From UBA5951 sp012269555 (GTDB lineage Bacteria; Pseudomonadota; Alphaproteobacteria; Puniceispirillales; Puniceispirillaceae): a stretch of 64,000 bases of DNA. The DNA lies in NCBI GenBank assembly GCA_038147755.1, contig JAYQTS010000014.1, positions 1 through 64,000 on the forward strand, in the 5' to 3' direction. The position numbers were made by a program, and so were the translations under genes. The first letter of the stretch is position 1; the number at the start of each line of letters is the position of its first letter. Shown here in pieces: positions 1 through 8,616 of the stretch. A model generated the notes under the pieces. It saw only the letters and a program-made list of their open reading frames with translations, did no database searches and was not told the origin of the DNA.

Positions 1-257
<257 letters not shown>

Positions 258-334
258 GACCGTCATGAAAGTAGAAACTGGATAGTTTCAAATCATGATT
301 GATCGTAAGTTTTATTTGGATCATTTTCTTTTTA

Positions 335-484
335 ATTTGTGAGGCTAAATGGCCTGGGTGATTATAGTGCAGATGTACCACCCGATCCCATTCCGAACTC
401 GAACGTGAAGCTCTGTTGCGCTGATGGTACTGCATCTTAAGGTGGGAGAGTAAGACGTTGCCAGGCCAACACAGCCTCACAAAT
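335..484 (+). promoter_or_regulatory. Processing stem flanking 5S rRNA
   Basis: A perfect 12-base inverted repeat brackets the 5S gene: ATTTGTGAGGCT at 335-346 and AGCCTCACAAAT at 473-484. In the precursor RNA this would form a long stem outside the mature 5S terminal helix, as expected of an rRNA processing stem. No T-run follows, so it does not look like an intrinsic terminator. Confidence 0.7.
350..468 (+). rRNA. rrf: 5S ribosomal RNA
   Basis: About 118 nt. The terminal helix pairs GGCCTGG (351-357) with CCAGGCC (461-467). The conserved CCCGATCCCATTCCGAACTC block lies at 381-400 and the GGTGGGAGAG segment at 441-450. It follows the 23S gene by about 90 nt in the normal order. No tRNA is visible between 23S and 5S, nor between 5S and the next gene. 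Confidence 0.95.
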
Positions 485-565
485 ATTTAGCATGTTGTGT
501 TTTATTGGGTATAATGTTCGTTCTGATTAGCATTTTGAGCGTGCCAGCGCCCTTGGTCGTTATTT

Positions 566-1738
566 CTACGGACGGTAGAGCGACGCTCCGGTATTTTCGC
601 CAACAAAGCGGCCATCAGGTGTCTTACCCTTAGTCGCTAGTTCGGGCCTTCCTTCGCTATTGCCGCCCACCTTCGCCTCTTGCGTGTTCTGCGAGCTAGC
701 CACACCCCAGTCCATAACGACTTTGCCGGCTTCACCGGAAATCATGGCCGCAAAACCACCCTCAAAATCGTCGATGCTAATGCGATGCGTGATCAAATCC
801 GTCAGATCGAGTCCTGACTGTACGAGCGCGATCATCTTATACCAAGTTTCGAACATTTCACGGCCATATATGCCTTTGACGTTGAGCATCTTGAAAATAA
901 TCTTGTTCCAATCAACAGCAAACCCAGTCGGCGCGATACCAAGTAGTGCAATCTTGCCGCCATTGTTCATCTTGTCGATCATATCGCGCATCGCGGAGGC
1001 GGCGCCCGACATCTCTAGACCTACATCGAACCCTTCTGTCATGCCTAGATCTGCCATAACGTCAGATAGGTTCTGCTCAGCCGCATTAACAACATGTTGC
1101 ACACCCAGTTTGCGCGCTAAATCAATCCGATACGGGCTGATGTCGGTGATGACCACTTTGCGTGCACCCACTTTTTGAGCTACAAATGCGCCCATAATTC
1201 CTATGGGGCCCGCGCCCGTGACCAATACGTCTTCACCGACGAGGTCAAAACTAAGGGCAGTATGCACGGCGTTGCCGAACGGGTCAAAAATGGCCGCTAT
1301 TTCATCAGGTATGTCGTCCGGTATTGGAACGACATTAGCCTCAGGGATGCAGAGATACTCGGCAAATGCGCCTGGGCGATTGACACCGACTCCCATAGTG
1401 TTGCGGCACAAGTGCCCGCGTCCTGCACGGCAATTCCGGCAGATTCCGCAGACAACATGACCTTCTCCTGAAACACGCTGACCAATTTTGAACTTCTTTA
1501 CCGCGTTTCCATAATCAACGATTTCACCACAAAATTCATGGCCTACCACCATGGGCACAGGCACAGTCCTCGCGGACCATTCATCCCATTCCCAGATATG
1601 AACATCTGTACCACAGATTGCCGATTTACGGACCTTGATCAGCACTTCCTGGGGACCAGGTTCTGGCACAGGTACCCGTTCCATCCAAAGGCCTTCCTCG
1701 GCACGGGCCTTTACCAATGCTTTCATGTGATTAGTCAT
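566..1738 (-). CDS. tdh: L-threonine 3-dehydrogenase, with C-terminal extension
   Basis: Zinc-dependent medium-chain dehydrogenase that oxidises L-threonine to 2-amino-3-ketobutyrate with NAD, feeding the Kbl reaction. Catalytic zinc ligands C42 and the H67-E68 pair (GHE) are present. Structural zinc cysteines are C97, C100, C103 and C111, and a Rossmann GAGPIG motif lies near residue 175. The sequence follows E. coli Tdh closely to the GKVVMDW segment (about residue 346), where that family ends. Here a polar tail of about 43 residues follows, of unknown role. Its ATG overlaps the kbl stop as ATGA, so the two are translationally coupled. Confidence 0.95.
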   Translation of the reverse strand: MTNHMKALVKARAEEGLWMERVPVPEPGPQEVLIKVRKSAICGTDVHIWEWDEWSARTVPVPMVVGHEFCGEIVDYGNAVKKFKIGQRVSGEGHVVCGICRNCRAGRGHLCRNTMGVGVNRPGAFAEYLCIPEANVVPIPDDIPDEIAAIFDPFGNAVHTALSFDLVGEDVLVTGAGPIGIMGAFVAQKVGARKVVITDISPYRIDLARKLGVQHVVNAAEQNLSDVMADLGMTEGFDVGLEMSGAASAMRDMIDKMNNGGKIALLGIAPTGFAVDWNKIIFKMLNVKGIYGREMFETWYKMIALVQSGLDLTDLITHRISIDDFEGGFAAMISGEAGKVVMDWGVASSQNTQEAKVGGNSEGRPELATKGKTPDGRFVGENTGASLYRP

Positions 1739-2931
1739 TGAATGACTCCCATCTCTTGCCCAACTTGAATGAACGCATCAATGGCGCGATCAAGTTCTGG
1801 TAGGCTATGTGCTGCGGACATTTGTGTGCGGATACGGTCCTGCCCGCGCGGAACAACTGGAAAGGAGAATGGCGCGACAAATACACCCTTTTCATCTAGG
1901 CGGGCGGCCATCTCTTGCGCCAGCTTGGGATCACGCAACATCACTGGAATGATCGGGTGCTCACCTGGCAGCAGGTCAAAGCCAGCGGCGCCAATGCGTG
2001 CACGAAAATGCGATGCATTGTTCATCAGCCGGTCGCGTCGTTCGGTCGATGCTTCCAGCATGTCGATAACCTTGAGTGTCGTTGCAGCAATCACTGGGGC
2101 CAGCGTGTTGGAAAAAAGGTAGGGACGCGAACGTTGCCGCAGCCAATCCACGACCTCACGCTTCGCGCAAGTATAGCCGCCCGACGCGCCGCCGAGCGCC
2201 TTGCCCAGCGTGCCTGTGATGATGTCTACACGCCCCATGACATCACAATGTTCGATAGAGCCACGACCTGTCTGCCCGACAAAGCCTACGGCATGGCTAT
2301 CATCTACCATAACCATTGCATCATAAATGTCTGCCAAATCACAGATTTCTGAGAGCTTTGCAATATAACCATCCATAGAAAAGACGCCGTCCGTGGCAAT
2401 TAGCTTGAAGCGCGCACCGGCCTCGGTCGCAGCCTGAAGTTGTGCCTCCAGATCGTCCATATCGGAATTGGCGTAACGGTATCGCTTCGCTTTACAAAGG
2501 CGCACACCATCAATAATTGACGCGTGGTTCAGTGCATCCGAGATAATCGCATCTTCAGGCCCCAGCAGTGTCTCAAAAAGCCCGGCATTGGCGTCAAAAC
2601 AGCTCGAATAGAGAATCGTATCCTCAAAGCCGAGAAACCGAGACAACTTCGTTTCGAGTTCGGTATGCTCTTCTTGTGTGCCGCAAATGAACCGTACGGA
2701 AGACATGCCATAGCCATATCGCGCTAGCGCCTCCCGTCCTGCCTCAATCAATTCGGCGTTGTCGGATAGCCCAAGGTAGTTATTTGCACAAAGATTTATA
2801 ACTTCCCAACCACTATCAAGTGCCACGGTTCCGGCCTGCTTAGATGTTATAACCCTTTCAGATTTGTACAGCCCGGTGTTCCTGAGTTCTCTGAGTTCCG
2901 AGCTCAAATAGGTCAAGAAATTTTTAGTCAT
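1735..2931 (-). CDS. kbl: Glycine C-acetyltransferase (2-amino-3-ketobutyrate CoA ligase)
   Basis: PLP-dependent alpha-oxoamine synthase family, 398 aa, normal length. It cleaves 2-amino-3-ketobutyrate with CoA to glycine and acetyl-CoA. The PLP lysine sits in TGTLGKALGGASGGY, and the DDSHAVGF motif carries the cofactor aspartate. The start has a GAGG site 9 bases upstream. It lies directly upstream of tdh with a 4-bp overlap, giving the classic threonine-to-glycine pair, and 15 bp downstream of dddP. Confidence 0.96.
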   Translation of the reverse strand: MTKNFLTYLSSELRELRNTGLYKSERVITSKQAGTVALDSGWEVINLCANNYLGLSDNAELIEAGREALARYGYGMSSVRFICGTQEEHTELETKLSRFLGFEDTILYSSCFDANAGLFETLLGPEDAIISDALNHASIIDGVRLCKAKRYRYANSDMDDLEAQLQAATEAGARFKLIATDGVFSMDGYIAKLSEICDLADIYDAMVMVDDSHAVGFVGQTGRGSIEHCDVMGRVDIITGTLGKALGGASGGYTCAKREVVDWLRQRSRPYLFSNTLAPVIAATTLKVIDMLEASTERRDRLMNNASHFRARIGAAGFDLLPGEHPIIPVMLRDPKLAQEMAARLDEKGVFVAPFSFPVVPRGQDRIRTQMSAAHSLPELDRAIDAFIQVGQEMGVIQ

Positions 2932-2946
2932 TGCTTCAATCCTCAG

Positions 2947-4329
2947 CTACCATGGAAACAGACGTGGGTCCCACGGATAGACCGACATCGTTTCAAAGCC
3001 ATCATCCGTAATGACGCCCTGATCTTCCAGCTTGACCATGTGATCTCCGCCAACCTCGCCCACTAATGCCTCTACGCAAAGCGTCAGGCCAGGTTCAAGA
3101 ATGGCGTCAAAGGCACCGTCCACCAGTCTGTCTGGATAGGCTATCAAGGGCCACTCGTCACACATGCCAACACCATGCATCGGAGATGAATATTTGAGCG
3201 CATCATATTTGTCCTGAAGGACATGCAAAGACCGTGTCAGGTCTTCCATATGAAGGCCCGGCCGCAGGAGTGCCGTGTTATAGCGGATATGCTCTACCGC
3301 CTCGGCATAGCTTTCGCGCATATGAGACGGGGCCAGATCGTCACCGATCCACCACGTGCGGCTAAGGTCCGCACAGATACCATAAGGGCCGATCAGATCG
3401 GTGTCGAAAGCGAGAATTTCACCCTCTGAGATGACTCGTGGCCCGCATTCCTGAAACCATGGGTTGGTGCGCGGGCCGGAGGTGAGTAGCCGTGTTTCAA
3501 TCCACTCGCCGCCACGCTTGATGTTCTCAGCATGGAGTATAGCCCAGACATCGTCTTCGGTCACGCCACCCTTAGGGATTTCGGTACGTGCAAAGTCTTC
3601 CATAACAGCCATGGCGCGCTCACAGGAATGTATGGCGCAGCGCATGGCGCGCAGCTCATGCTCTGTCTTGATACCCCGCGTACGTTCAGTAACTTCCTCG
3701 CCATCGCGGTACTGCAGGCCCGCGCGGCGGATCGCGTCCAGCCCCGCTGGGTGAATCTTGTCGATGCCGATCTGTAGGTAGCCTGGTGCGTGACTGGAAA
3801 GCAGGTCTGCGACCTCGGCAGCAAAGGCATCGGCCGCCGGACCAATCCGGTCACCACGGGCAAAATAGAACATATCTGCACCAGAACGGCTTTCGCGCAC
3901 CAGCGGATTGAATTCTGCAAGGAATGGCGCGTTTTTGTAATCCCAAAGCACCATATACCCATTGGCACAAAGCAGGCAGGCCCGGAACGGGTTGTGGGTG
4001 TTCCACAACTGCATATTCGTGGTGTCGGTCGCGTAGCGGATGTTCAGGGGATCGAACATCAAAAGGCCTCCATAGCCGCGCGTTACGATAGCATCGGTCA
4101 GGCGTTTGTGCCGGGCCTTGCGCATTTCGGCAAGGTCGGGCAACGCCAGCCCTGCCTCGAGCCATTCGGCATGGGCAAGTGCGGTTGGCCCGATCTCGAT
4201 ACGGTTGCCGTCATTCTCCGTCCCATCGCCAAGGCGTGCGCCTTGCCTTGGGTCAATCTTGCGATTGTCGCTATAATGAACATTCATTTGTTTTTCATCT
4301 TTGTATGCACAATCTGAGGTTTCTTTCAT
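2947..4329 (-). CDS. dddP: DMSP lyase DddP (M24 peptidase-like fold)
   Basis: Cleaves dimethylsulfoniopropionate to dimethyl sulfide and acrylate. The protein matches the DddP subfamily throughout, including NRKIDP and DPLNIRYATD near the N-terminus and KRGGEWIETR, GPRTNPWFQECGPR and HGVGMCDEWP further on. Pita-bread metal ligands are visible: the two Asp of FDTD, the Asp ten residues later (GICAD), the His of HGVG, the Glu of CVEAL and the acidic pair of KLEDQ. A GGAGG at 4341-4345 (complement) favours the ATG at 4329; the start matching known DddP proteins (MNVHYS) is at 4287 and has no clear ribosome site. Fourth gene from the 3' end in a minus-strand run with kbl and tdh. Confidence 0.92.
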   Translation of the reverse strand: MKETSDCAYKDEKQMNVHYSDNRKIDPRQGARLGDGTENDGNRIEIGPTALAHAEWLEAGLALPDLAEMRKARHKRLTDAIVTRGYGGLLMFDPLNIRYATDTTNMQLWNTHNPFRACLLCANGYMVLWDYKNAPFLAEFNPLVRESRSGADMFYFARGDRIGPAADAFAAEVADLLSSHAPGYLQIGIDKIHPAGLDAIRRAGLQYRDGEEVTERTRGIKTEHELRAMRCAIHSCERAMAVMEDFARTEIPKGGVTEDDVWAILHAENIKRGGEWIETRLLTSGPRTNPWFQECGPRVISEGEILAFDTDLIGPYGICADLSRTWWIGDDLAPSHMRESYAEAVEHIRYNTALLRPGLHMEDLTRSLHVLQDKYDALKYSSPMHGVGMCDEWPLIAYPDRLVDGAFDAILEPGLTLCVEALVGEVGGDHMVKLEDQGVITDDGFETMSVYPWDPRLFPW

Positions 4330-4340
4330 TTTTCTGTCGA

Positions 4341-4345
4341 CCTCC
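4341..4345 (-). promoter_or_regulatory. Ribosome binding site of dddP
   Basis: GGAGG on the minus strand, 11 bases before the ATG at 4329. It decides between that ATG, a longer TTG frame starting at 4347 and the family-typical start at 4287. Confidence 0.5.
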
Positions 4346-4363
4346 AATGTCCTTTACTCCAAA

Positions 4364-6814
4364 TTAGGAACGCATATTGAAGCCGTTGGCGTCGTAAATT
4401 GGTCCAGACAGGACTTCTGCATCATAGAAGCTGCCCAGAATTTCCACTTGGAGTGTGGTTCCAGGTGATGCAAATTCGGCGGCAACATAGCCCATCGCCA
4501 TTGACTTGCTGACACGGTGCGCATAGCCGCCCGAACTGACGTAGCCGACCGGCGCGCCGTCTTTTAGGATCGCTTCGTCATGGGCGACATCAATCCCGTC
4601 AGTGTCGATGACCATTGTCAGCAGTTTCTGCGAAACGCTCCTATCACGTGCTTTCAATGCAGCTTCCTTACCGACAAAATCCTTCTCCCAGTTAATGAAG
4701 ACATCCATCCCGGATTCGACCGCATTGAAATCCGGACGGTATTCCATTGTCCATACACCCCAACCTTTTTCGAGCCGCATCGACAGCAGCGCACGCGCGC
4801 CATACCAGCGAAAGCGCAGATCAGCACCAGCCTCTTCAATGGCATCGGCAAGGCGCATCAAATATTGCGGCTTGCAGTAGATCTCATAACCCAACTCGCC
4901 GGAGAAACTAATGCGGTTAAGAATTACCGGAACACCACCGACGAACGTCTGCCGCAAGTCACGAAACTTCAACGCTTCGGCGGAAACATCGTCCCGGGTG
5001 ATCCGGGACAGCAGTTCCCGCGATTTTGGGCCAGACAGGGCGACTCCGTGCCAGTCGTCCGAAACATTGGCGTAGGCAATGCCTGCGGGCAGGTCTTTTT
5101 CGAACCAGCGGCGGTGCGCCTCTTGCATGGCCCCCGATCCGAACAGCATGAAATGATCCTCGGCAAGGCAAGCCACTGTCAGATCACCGTAAAGCTTGCC
5201 CTTGGGCGTCAGCATTGGTGTCAGCGTCAAGCGGCCAGGCTTGGGCACGTATCCTGCAAGAATGTGGTTTAGGAACTCGCGCGAACCTGCCCCTTTGAAT
5301 TCGTGCTTGCCGAAGTTGGCGATCTCGATACCACCAACTGCTTCACGCACGGCTTTGACTTCACGCGCGACATAGTCATGCGACCGGTTGCGCTCAAAGG
5401 TTGGAACTTCATGCGCGTCGTCGGGGCCATCTGCAAACCAGAGTACGTGTTCGAGGCCGAAGCTCTGATCCATGACCGCACCTTTGGCGATCATGCGATC
5501 ATAGAGCGCGGTCGTCTTTTGCTTGCGGCCTTTGGGCAGGGTTTCATTCGGGAAGGTCATCACGAACCGGCGTTCATAGTTTTCCGACGATTTGATCGAG
5601 CCCCAGTCAGGTGTCGCAAACTCACCAAAACGTGCTACATCCATCGCCCAAACGTCAATGGATGGTTCACCGTCGATCATCCATTCTGCTAAAGTCAGAC
5701 CTACACCTCCACCTTGGCAAAACCCTGCCATAACCCCAACAGCTACCCAGTAGTTTTTCATGCCTGGAACAGGACCTATTAGGGGATTGCCATCTGGGCC
5801 AAATGTGAAAGGACCATTGATCACGTCCTTAATTCCTGCATTGGCCATAGCTGGGAGACGCTCAAATGCAGTTTCTAGACGCTCTGCTATGCGGTCTAGG
5901 TCTGATGGCAGTAATTCATGACCGAAGTCCCACGGTGTCCCGTTTATTTTCCATGGGGTTGCTCGAGCCTCATATGTACCTAGCAACATGCCTTGCCCTT
6001 CTTGACGACAATATATATTAGCCTCGAAATCTATACCATGCGGTATTTGTTGGCCGAAATTTTCGACTTCATTTATTCGCTCCGTAATTAGATAATGGTG
6101 CTCCATCGGTTGAACGGGCAGGTGAATACCAGCCATGTGACCGACCTCGCGCGCCCACAGACCACCACAATTCACAACGTGCTCCGCATTGATCGTACCT
6201 TTAGGGGTAACAACATCCCAGGTCCCATCGGGACACTGAGTCATATTGGTCGCACCACAATGGGTGAAATATTGCGCCCCATGCACCTTAGCCGCCTTGG
6301 CAAAAGCATAGGTGGTTCCGGACGGGTCAAGATGGCCGTCCTGCGCATCCCAAAGCACTGCGTGGTAATGGTTAGGATCAATCAATGGATGACGTTCGGC
6401 CAGCTCTTTTGGTGAGATAAATTCCTGATCTAGGCCCATGTACCGTGCCTTTGAGCGCTCAACTTTGAGATAATCATACCATTCCTTGGTAGAGGCAGCA
6501 TAGAAACCACCAGTCTGATGCAGGCCAACTGATTGGCCGGACAGTGCTTCGATCTCCTTATAAAGATTAATAGTGTATGATTGAAGTCGTGAGATGTTGG
6601 GGTCTGAACTGATGGTATGGATACCCCCAGCCGCATGCCAGGATGAACCAGAAGTCAGCTCGTCGCGTTCGAGTAGGATCGCATCTTTCCAACCAAATTT
6701 AGCTAAGTGGAATAGGATAGAACAACCAACAACTCCGCCACCAATAATAACTACTTTCGCGTGTGACGGCAGTTTCTTTCCATTTGTGTTAGGGTCAATT
6801 TGAATATTAGGCAT
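4364..6814 (-). CDS. FAD-dependent dimethylglycine/sarcosine dehydrogenase family protein
   Basis: 816 aa with two modules. The N-terminal FAD oxidoreductase domain has GGGVVG at 25-30 and TSGSSWHAAGG, where H60 is the residue that binds FAD covalently in DMGDH and sarcosine dehydrogenases. The C-terminal half is a GcvT-like folate-binding module (FSGELGYEIY, GARALLSMRLEKG). The family oxidatively demethylates N-methylglycines and passes the methyl to tetrahydrofolate. The exact substrate cannot be read from sequence; dimethylglycine is favoured because an MttB-like gene lies 23 bp upstream. It has a GGAG site 9 bases before the start. The 5' part of the gene is visibly more AT-rich than the 3' part. 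Confidence 0.88.
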   Translation of the reverse strand: MPNIQIDPNTNGKKLPSHAKVVIIGGGVVGCSILFHLAKFGWKDAILLERDELTSGSSWHAAGGIHTISSDPNISRLQSYTINLYKEIEALSGQSVGLHQTGGFYAASTKEWYDYLKVERSKARYMGLDQEFISPKELAERHPLIDPNHYHAVLWDAQDGHLDPSGTTYAFAKAAKVHGAQYFTHCGATNMTQCPDGTWDVVTPKGTINAEHVVNCGGLWAREVGHMAGIHLPVQPMEHHYLITERINEVENFGQQIPHGIDFEANIYCRQEGQGMLLGTYEARATPWKINGTPWDFGHELLPSDLDRIAERLETAFERLPAMANAGIKDVINGPFTFGPDGNPLIGPVPGMKNYWVAVGVMAGFCQGGGVGLTLAEWMIDGEPSIDVWAMDVARFGEFATPDWGSIKSSENYERRFVMTFPNETLPKGRKQKTTALYDRMIAKGAVMDQSFGLEHVLWFADGPDDAHEVPTFERNRSHDYVAREVKAVREAVGGIEIANFGKHEFKGAGSREFLNHILAGYVPKPGRLTLTPMLTPKGKLYGDLTVACLAEDHFMLFGSGAMQEAHRRWFEKDLPAGIAYANVSDDWHGVALSGPKSRELLSRITRDDVSAEALKFRDLRQTFVGGVPVILNRISFSGELGYEIYCKPQYLMRLADAIEEAGADLRFRWYGARALLSMRLEKGWGVWTMEYRPDFNAVESGMDVFINWEKDFVGKEAALKARDRSVSQKLLTMVIDTDGIDVAHDEAILKDGAPVGYVSSGGYAHRVSKSMAMGYVAAEFASPGTTLQVEILGSFYDAEVLSGPIYDANGFNMRS

Positions 6815-6837
6815 TCTTCTTTTTTCTCCAAAAACCG

Positions 6838-8397
6838 TCAGAAATCTGTGGCCACACCGCCTTCAGTTTTGCGTTTGTCAACAAATGCGTCAAGCTCATC
6901 TCTGATTGCAGGCTCCAAATCAGGGAGTTCATAAACGGAAAGGCGTTTTTTCCATTCAGCGTTTGCGCGTTCGATGGTGACTGGCGACCCTGCCTCTCGC
7001 CAGGTCTCAAAGTTACGCCAGTCACTCAAGATTGGAGAATAAAAAGCATTTCGATAACGCGCTTGTGTATGTTCTGTTCCAAAAAAATGCCCTGCTGGTC
7101 CAACCTCGTTGATGGCATCTAGCGCTATTTCTTCTGAGTTGCTCAAAACTGGTTGAAGAAACTCTGTAATCATTTGTAGTAGGTCAATATCAAGGATTAT
7201 TTTTTCATAAGAACAACAAAGGCCGCCCTCAAGCCATCCCGCCCCATGCATGAGCATATTGGCGCCCCCGTTGATTGCGCCCCAAAGAGAAAAAACTGAC
7301 TCATATGCTGCTTGAGCATCCACCGTATTAGCGGCACAAACATTTGAAGAGCGATAGGGGATCTTATATTTTCGTGCTAATTGCCCCCCAATGTGCTGTG
7401 CTTTCATGTACTCTGGCGTGCCAAATGCTGGCGAACCAGTTTTCATATCTACATTTGATGTAAAACCACCATACATTACTGGCGCTTTTGGGCGTACCAT
7501 CTGTGTGAAGGCTATACCCGCAAGAGCTTCTGCATTCTGCAAGGTTATGGCCCCCGCAATTGTTACAGGCGCCATTGCCCCAGCAAGTGTAAAGGGCGTA
7601 ATTACTACCGGCTGTCCCATAGCAGACAACTCCATGATGCCTTGCAACATTGGAATATCGAGTTGCAGGGGAGAATTCGTATTGATAATCGAGAACATAC
7701 AGGGTTGTTTACGCATTTGATCTCGTGATAATCCATGTGCAATCCGTGTCATTTCTATTGTGTCTAAAACACGCTCCTTCCCAAGCGAATAGATACAATA
7801 AGCTTTATCTGTCAATGTGATATAGTCATGGATGCAATCCAGATGGCGGACAGAAGGATGAATGTCGACGGGTTCTACAGGATAGCCACCTGTTATATGC
7901 AAAACGTTATGCATCTGCGCTAATTTTAAAAAGTTACGAAAGTCTTCTTGGTTGCCCGTGCGTCGACCTGTGTCTGTATCTGAACAATTTGGGGCACTTG
8001 CCATCATTGCAAAAGCAATGTTGTTTTCACCCATAATTACATTGTGCTCCTTATTGCGCGCATGAAGAGTGAATTTTGATGGCACATTTTCTATTACTTC
8101 TAAGATAAGGTCAGGGTCAAAGCGTACGCGCATTTCACCATTTTTGACGTCAGCTCCCGCTAATTTCATGATAGCACGAGCATCAACATCCAGAACATCT
8201 ATACCAGTTTCAGATAGCAACTTAAGGGATGCTTGGTGAATATTTTCTAGTTGATCATCAGAAACGATTTCTACAGGTGGATAGGAGCGTATAAGTTTTT
8301 CGAATGGACGCTGAATAATTTTGGGTGCAGTTAAGTTATTATCACGCTGCCGCCCACGTCGGCCGCGCACCTTTCGTTCTAATTTATCAGAAGTCAT
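6838..8397 (-). CDS. MttB-family (trimethylamine/betaine) corrinoid methyltransferase, non-pyrrolysine
   Basis: 519 aa, full MttB family length. The frame is open throughout with no internal amber codon, so it belongs to the non-pyrrolysine branch, which includes glycine betaine and other quaternary-amine methyltransferases. The N-terminus is very basic (RKVRGRRGRQR). Family-typical stretches include PITF-like HITGGYPVEP, FSIINTNSPL and AMAPVTIAGAI. First gene of the minus-strand run and divergent from the LysR regulator. No corrinoid protein or methylcobalamin:folate methyltransferase gene is in the window. Substrate is inferred, most likely glycine betaine or a related quaternary amine. Confidence 0.88.
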   Translation of the reverse strand: MTSDKLERKVRGRRGRQRDNNLTAPKIIQRPFEKLIRSYPPVEIVSDDQLENIHQASLKLLSETGIDVLDVDARAIMKLAGADVKNGEMRVRFDPDLILEVIENVPSKFTLHARNKEHNVIMGENNIAFAMMASAPNCSDTDTGRRTGNQEDFRNFLKLAQMHNVLHITGGYPVEPVDIHPSVRHLDCIHDYITLTDKAYCIYSLGKERVLDTIEMTRIAHGLSRDQMRKQPCMFSIINTNSPLQLDIPMLQGIMELSAMGQPVVITPFTLAGAMAPVTIAGAITLQNAEALAGIAFTQMVRPKAPVMYGGFTSNVDMKTGSPAFGTPEYMKAQHIGGQLARKYKIPYRSSNVCAANTVDAQAAYESVFSLWGAINGGANMLMHGAGWLEGGLCCSYEKIILDIDLLQMITEFLQPVLSNSEEIALDAINEVGPAGHFFGTEHTQARYRNAFYSPILSDWRNFETWREAGSPVTIERANAEWKKRLSVYELPDLEPAIRDELDAFVDKRKTEGGVATDF

Positions 8398-8616
8398 TAG
8401 TTACTGCACTCTCTCTCAAAAACGTTACCTAGCCATATTTTTTTAAATGCCGCGGTTCTTTAAAGTCGGCTTATTAAGGATTATAGATTATAAAACTTGA
8501 GAAATTCAGTCTAATTAAAAATTGTAGAGGACATTCTTTTTTGTAATGACTTGTGCATTTCTTAAGGTATAGATTTAATTTGAAATAGAAAGCTATTGGT
8601 ACAGGGGCTGCGTATT

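Noticed and set aside
2947..4329. Xaa-Pro aminopeptidase (M24) annotation
   Set aside because: The fold is M24, but the sequence follows the DddP subfamily along its whole length, including WFQECGPR and HGVGMCDEWP.
4580..5272. 230-codon plus-strand frame
   Set aside because: Exactly antisense to the DMGDH-like gene, whose codons and motifs are intact; a shadow of GC-rich coding sequence.
4364..6814. DMSP demethylase DmdA
   Set aside because: It has a GcvT-like half as DmdA does, but the N-terminal FAD domain with the WHAAG flavin site makes it a DMGDH/sarcosine dehydrogenase-type protein.
6838..8397. Pyrrolysine-containing trimethylamine methyltransferase
   Set aside because: No in-frame amber codon in the gene and no pyl genes in the window.
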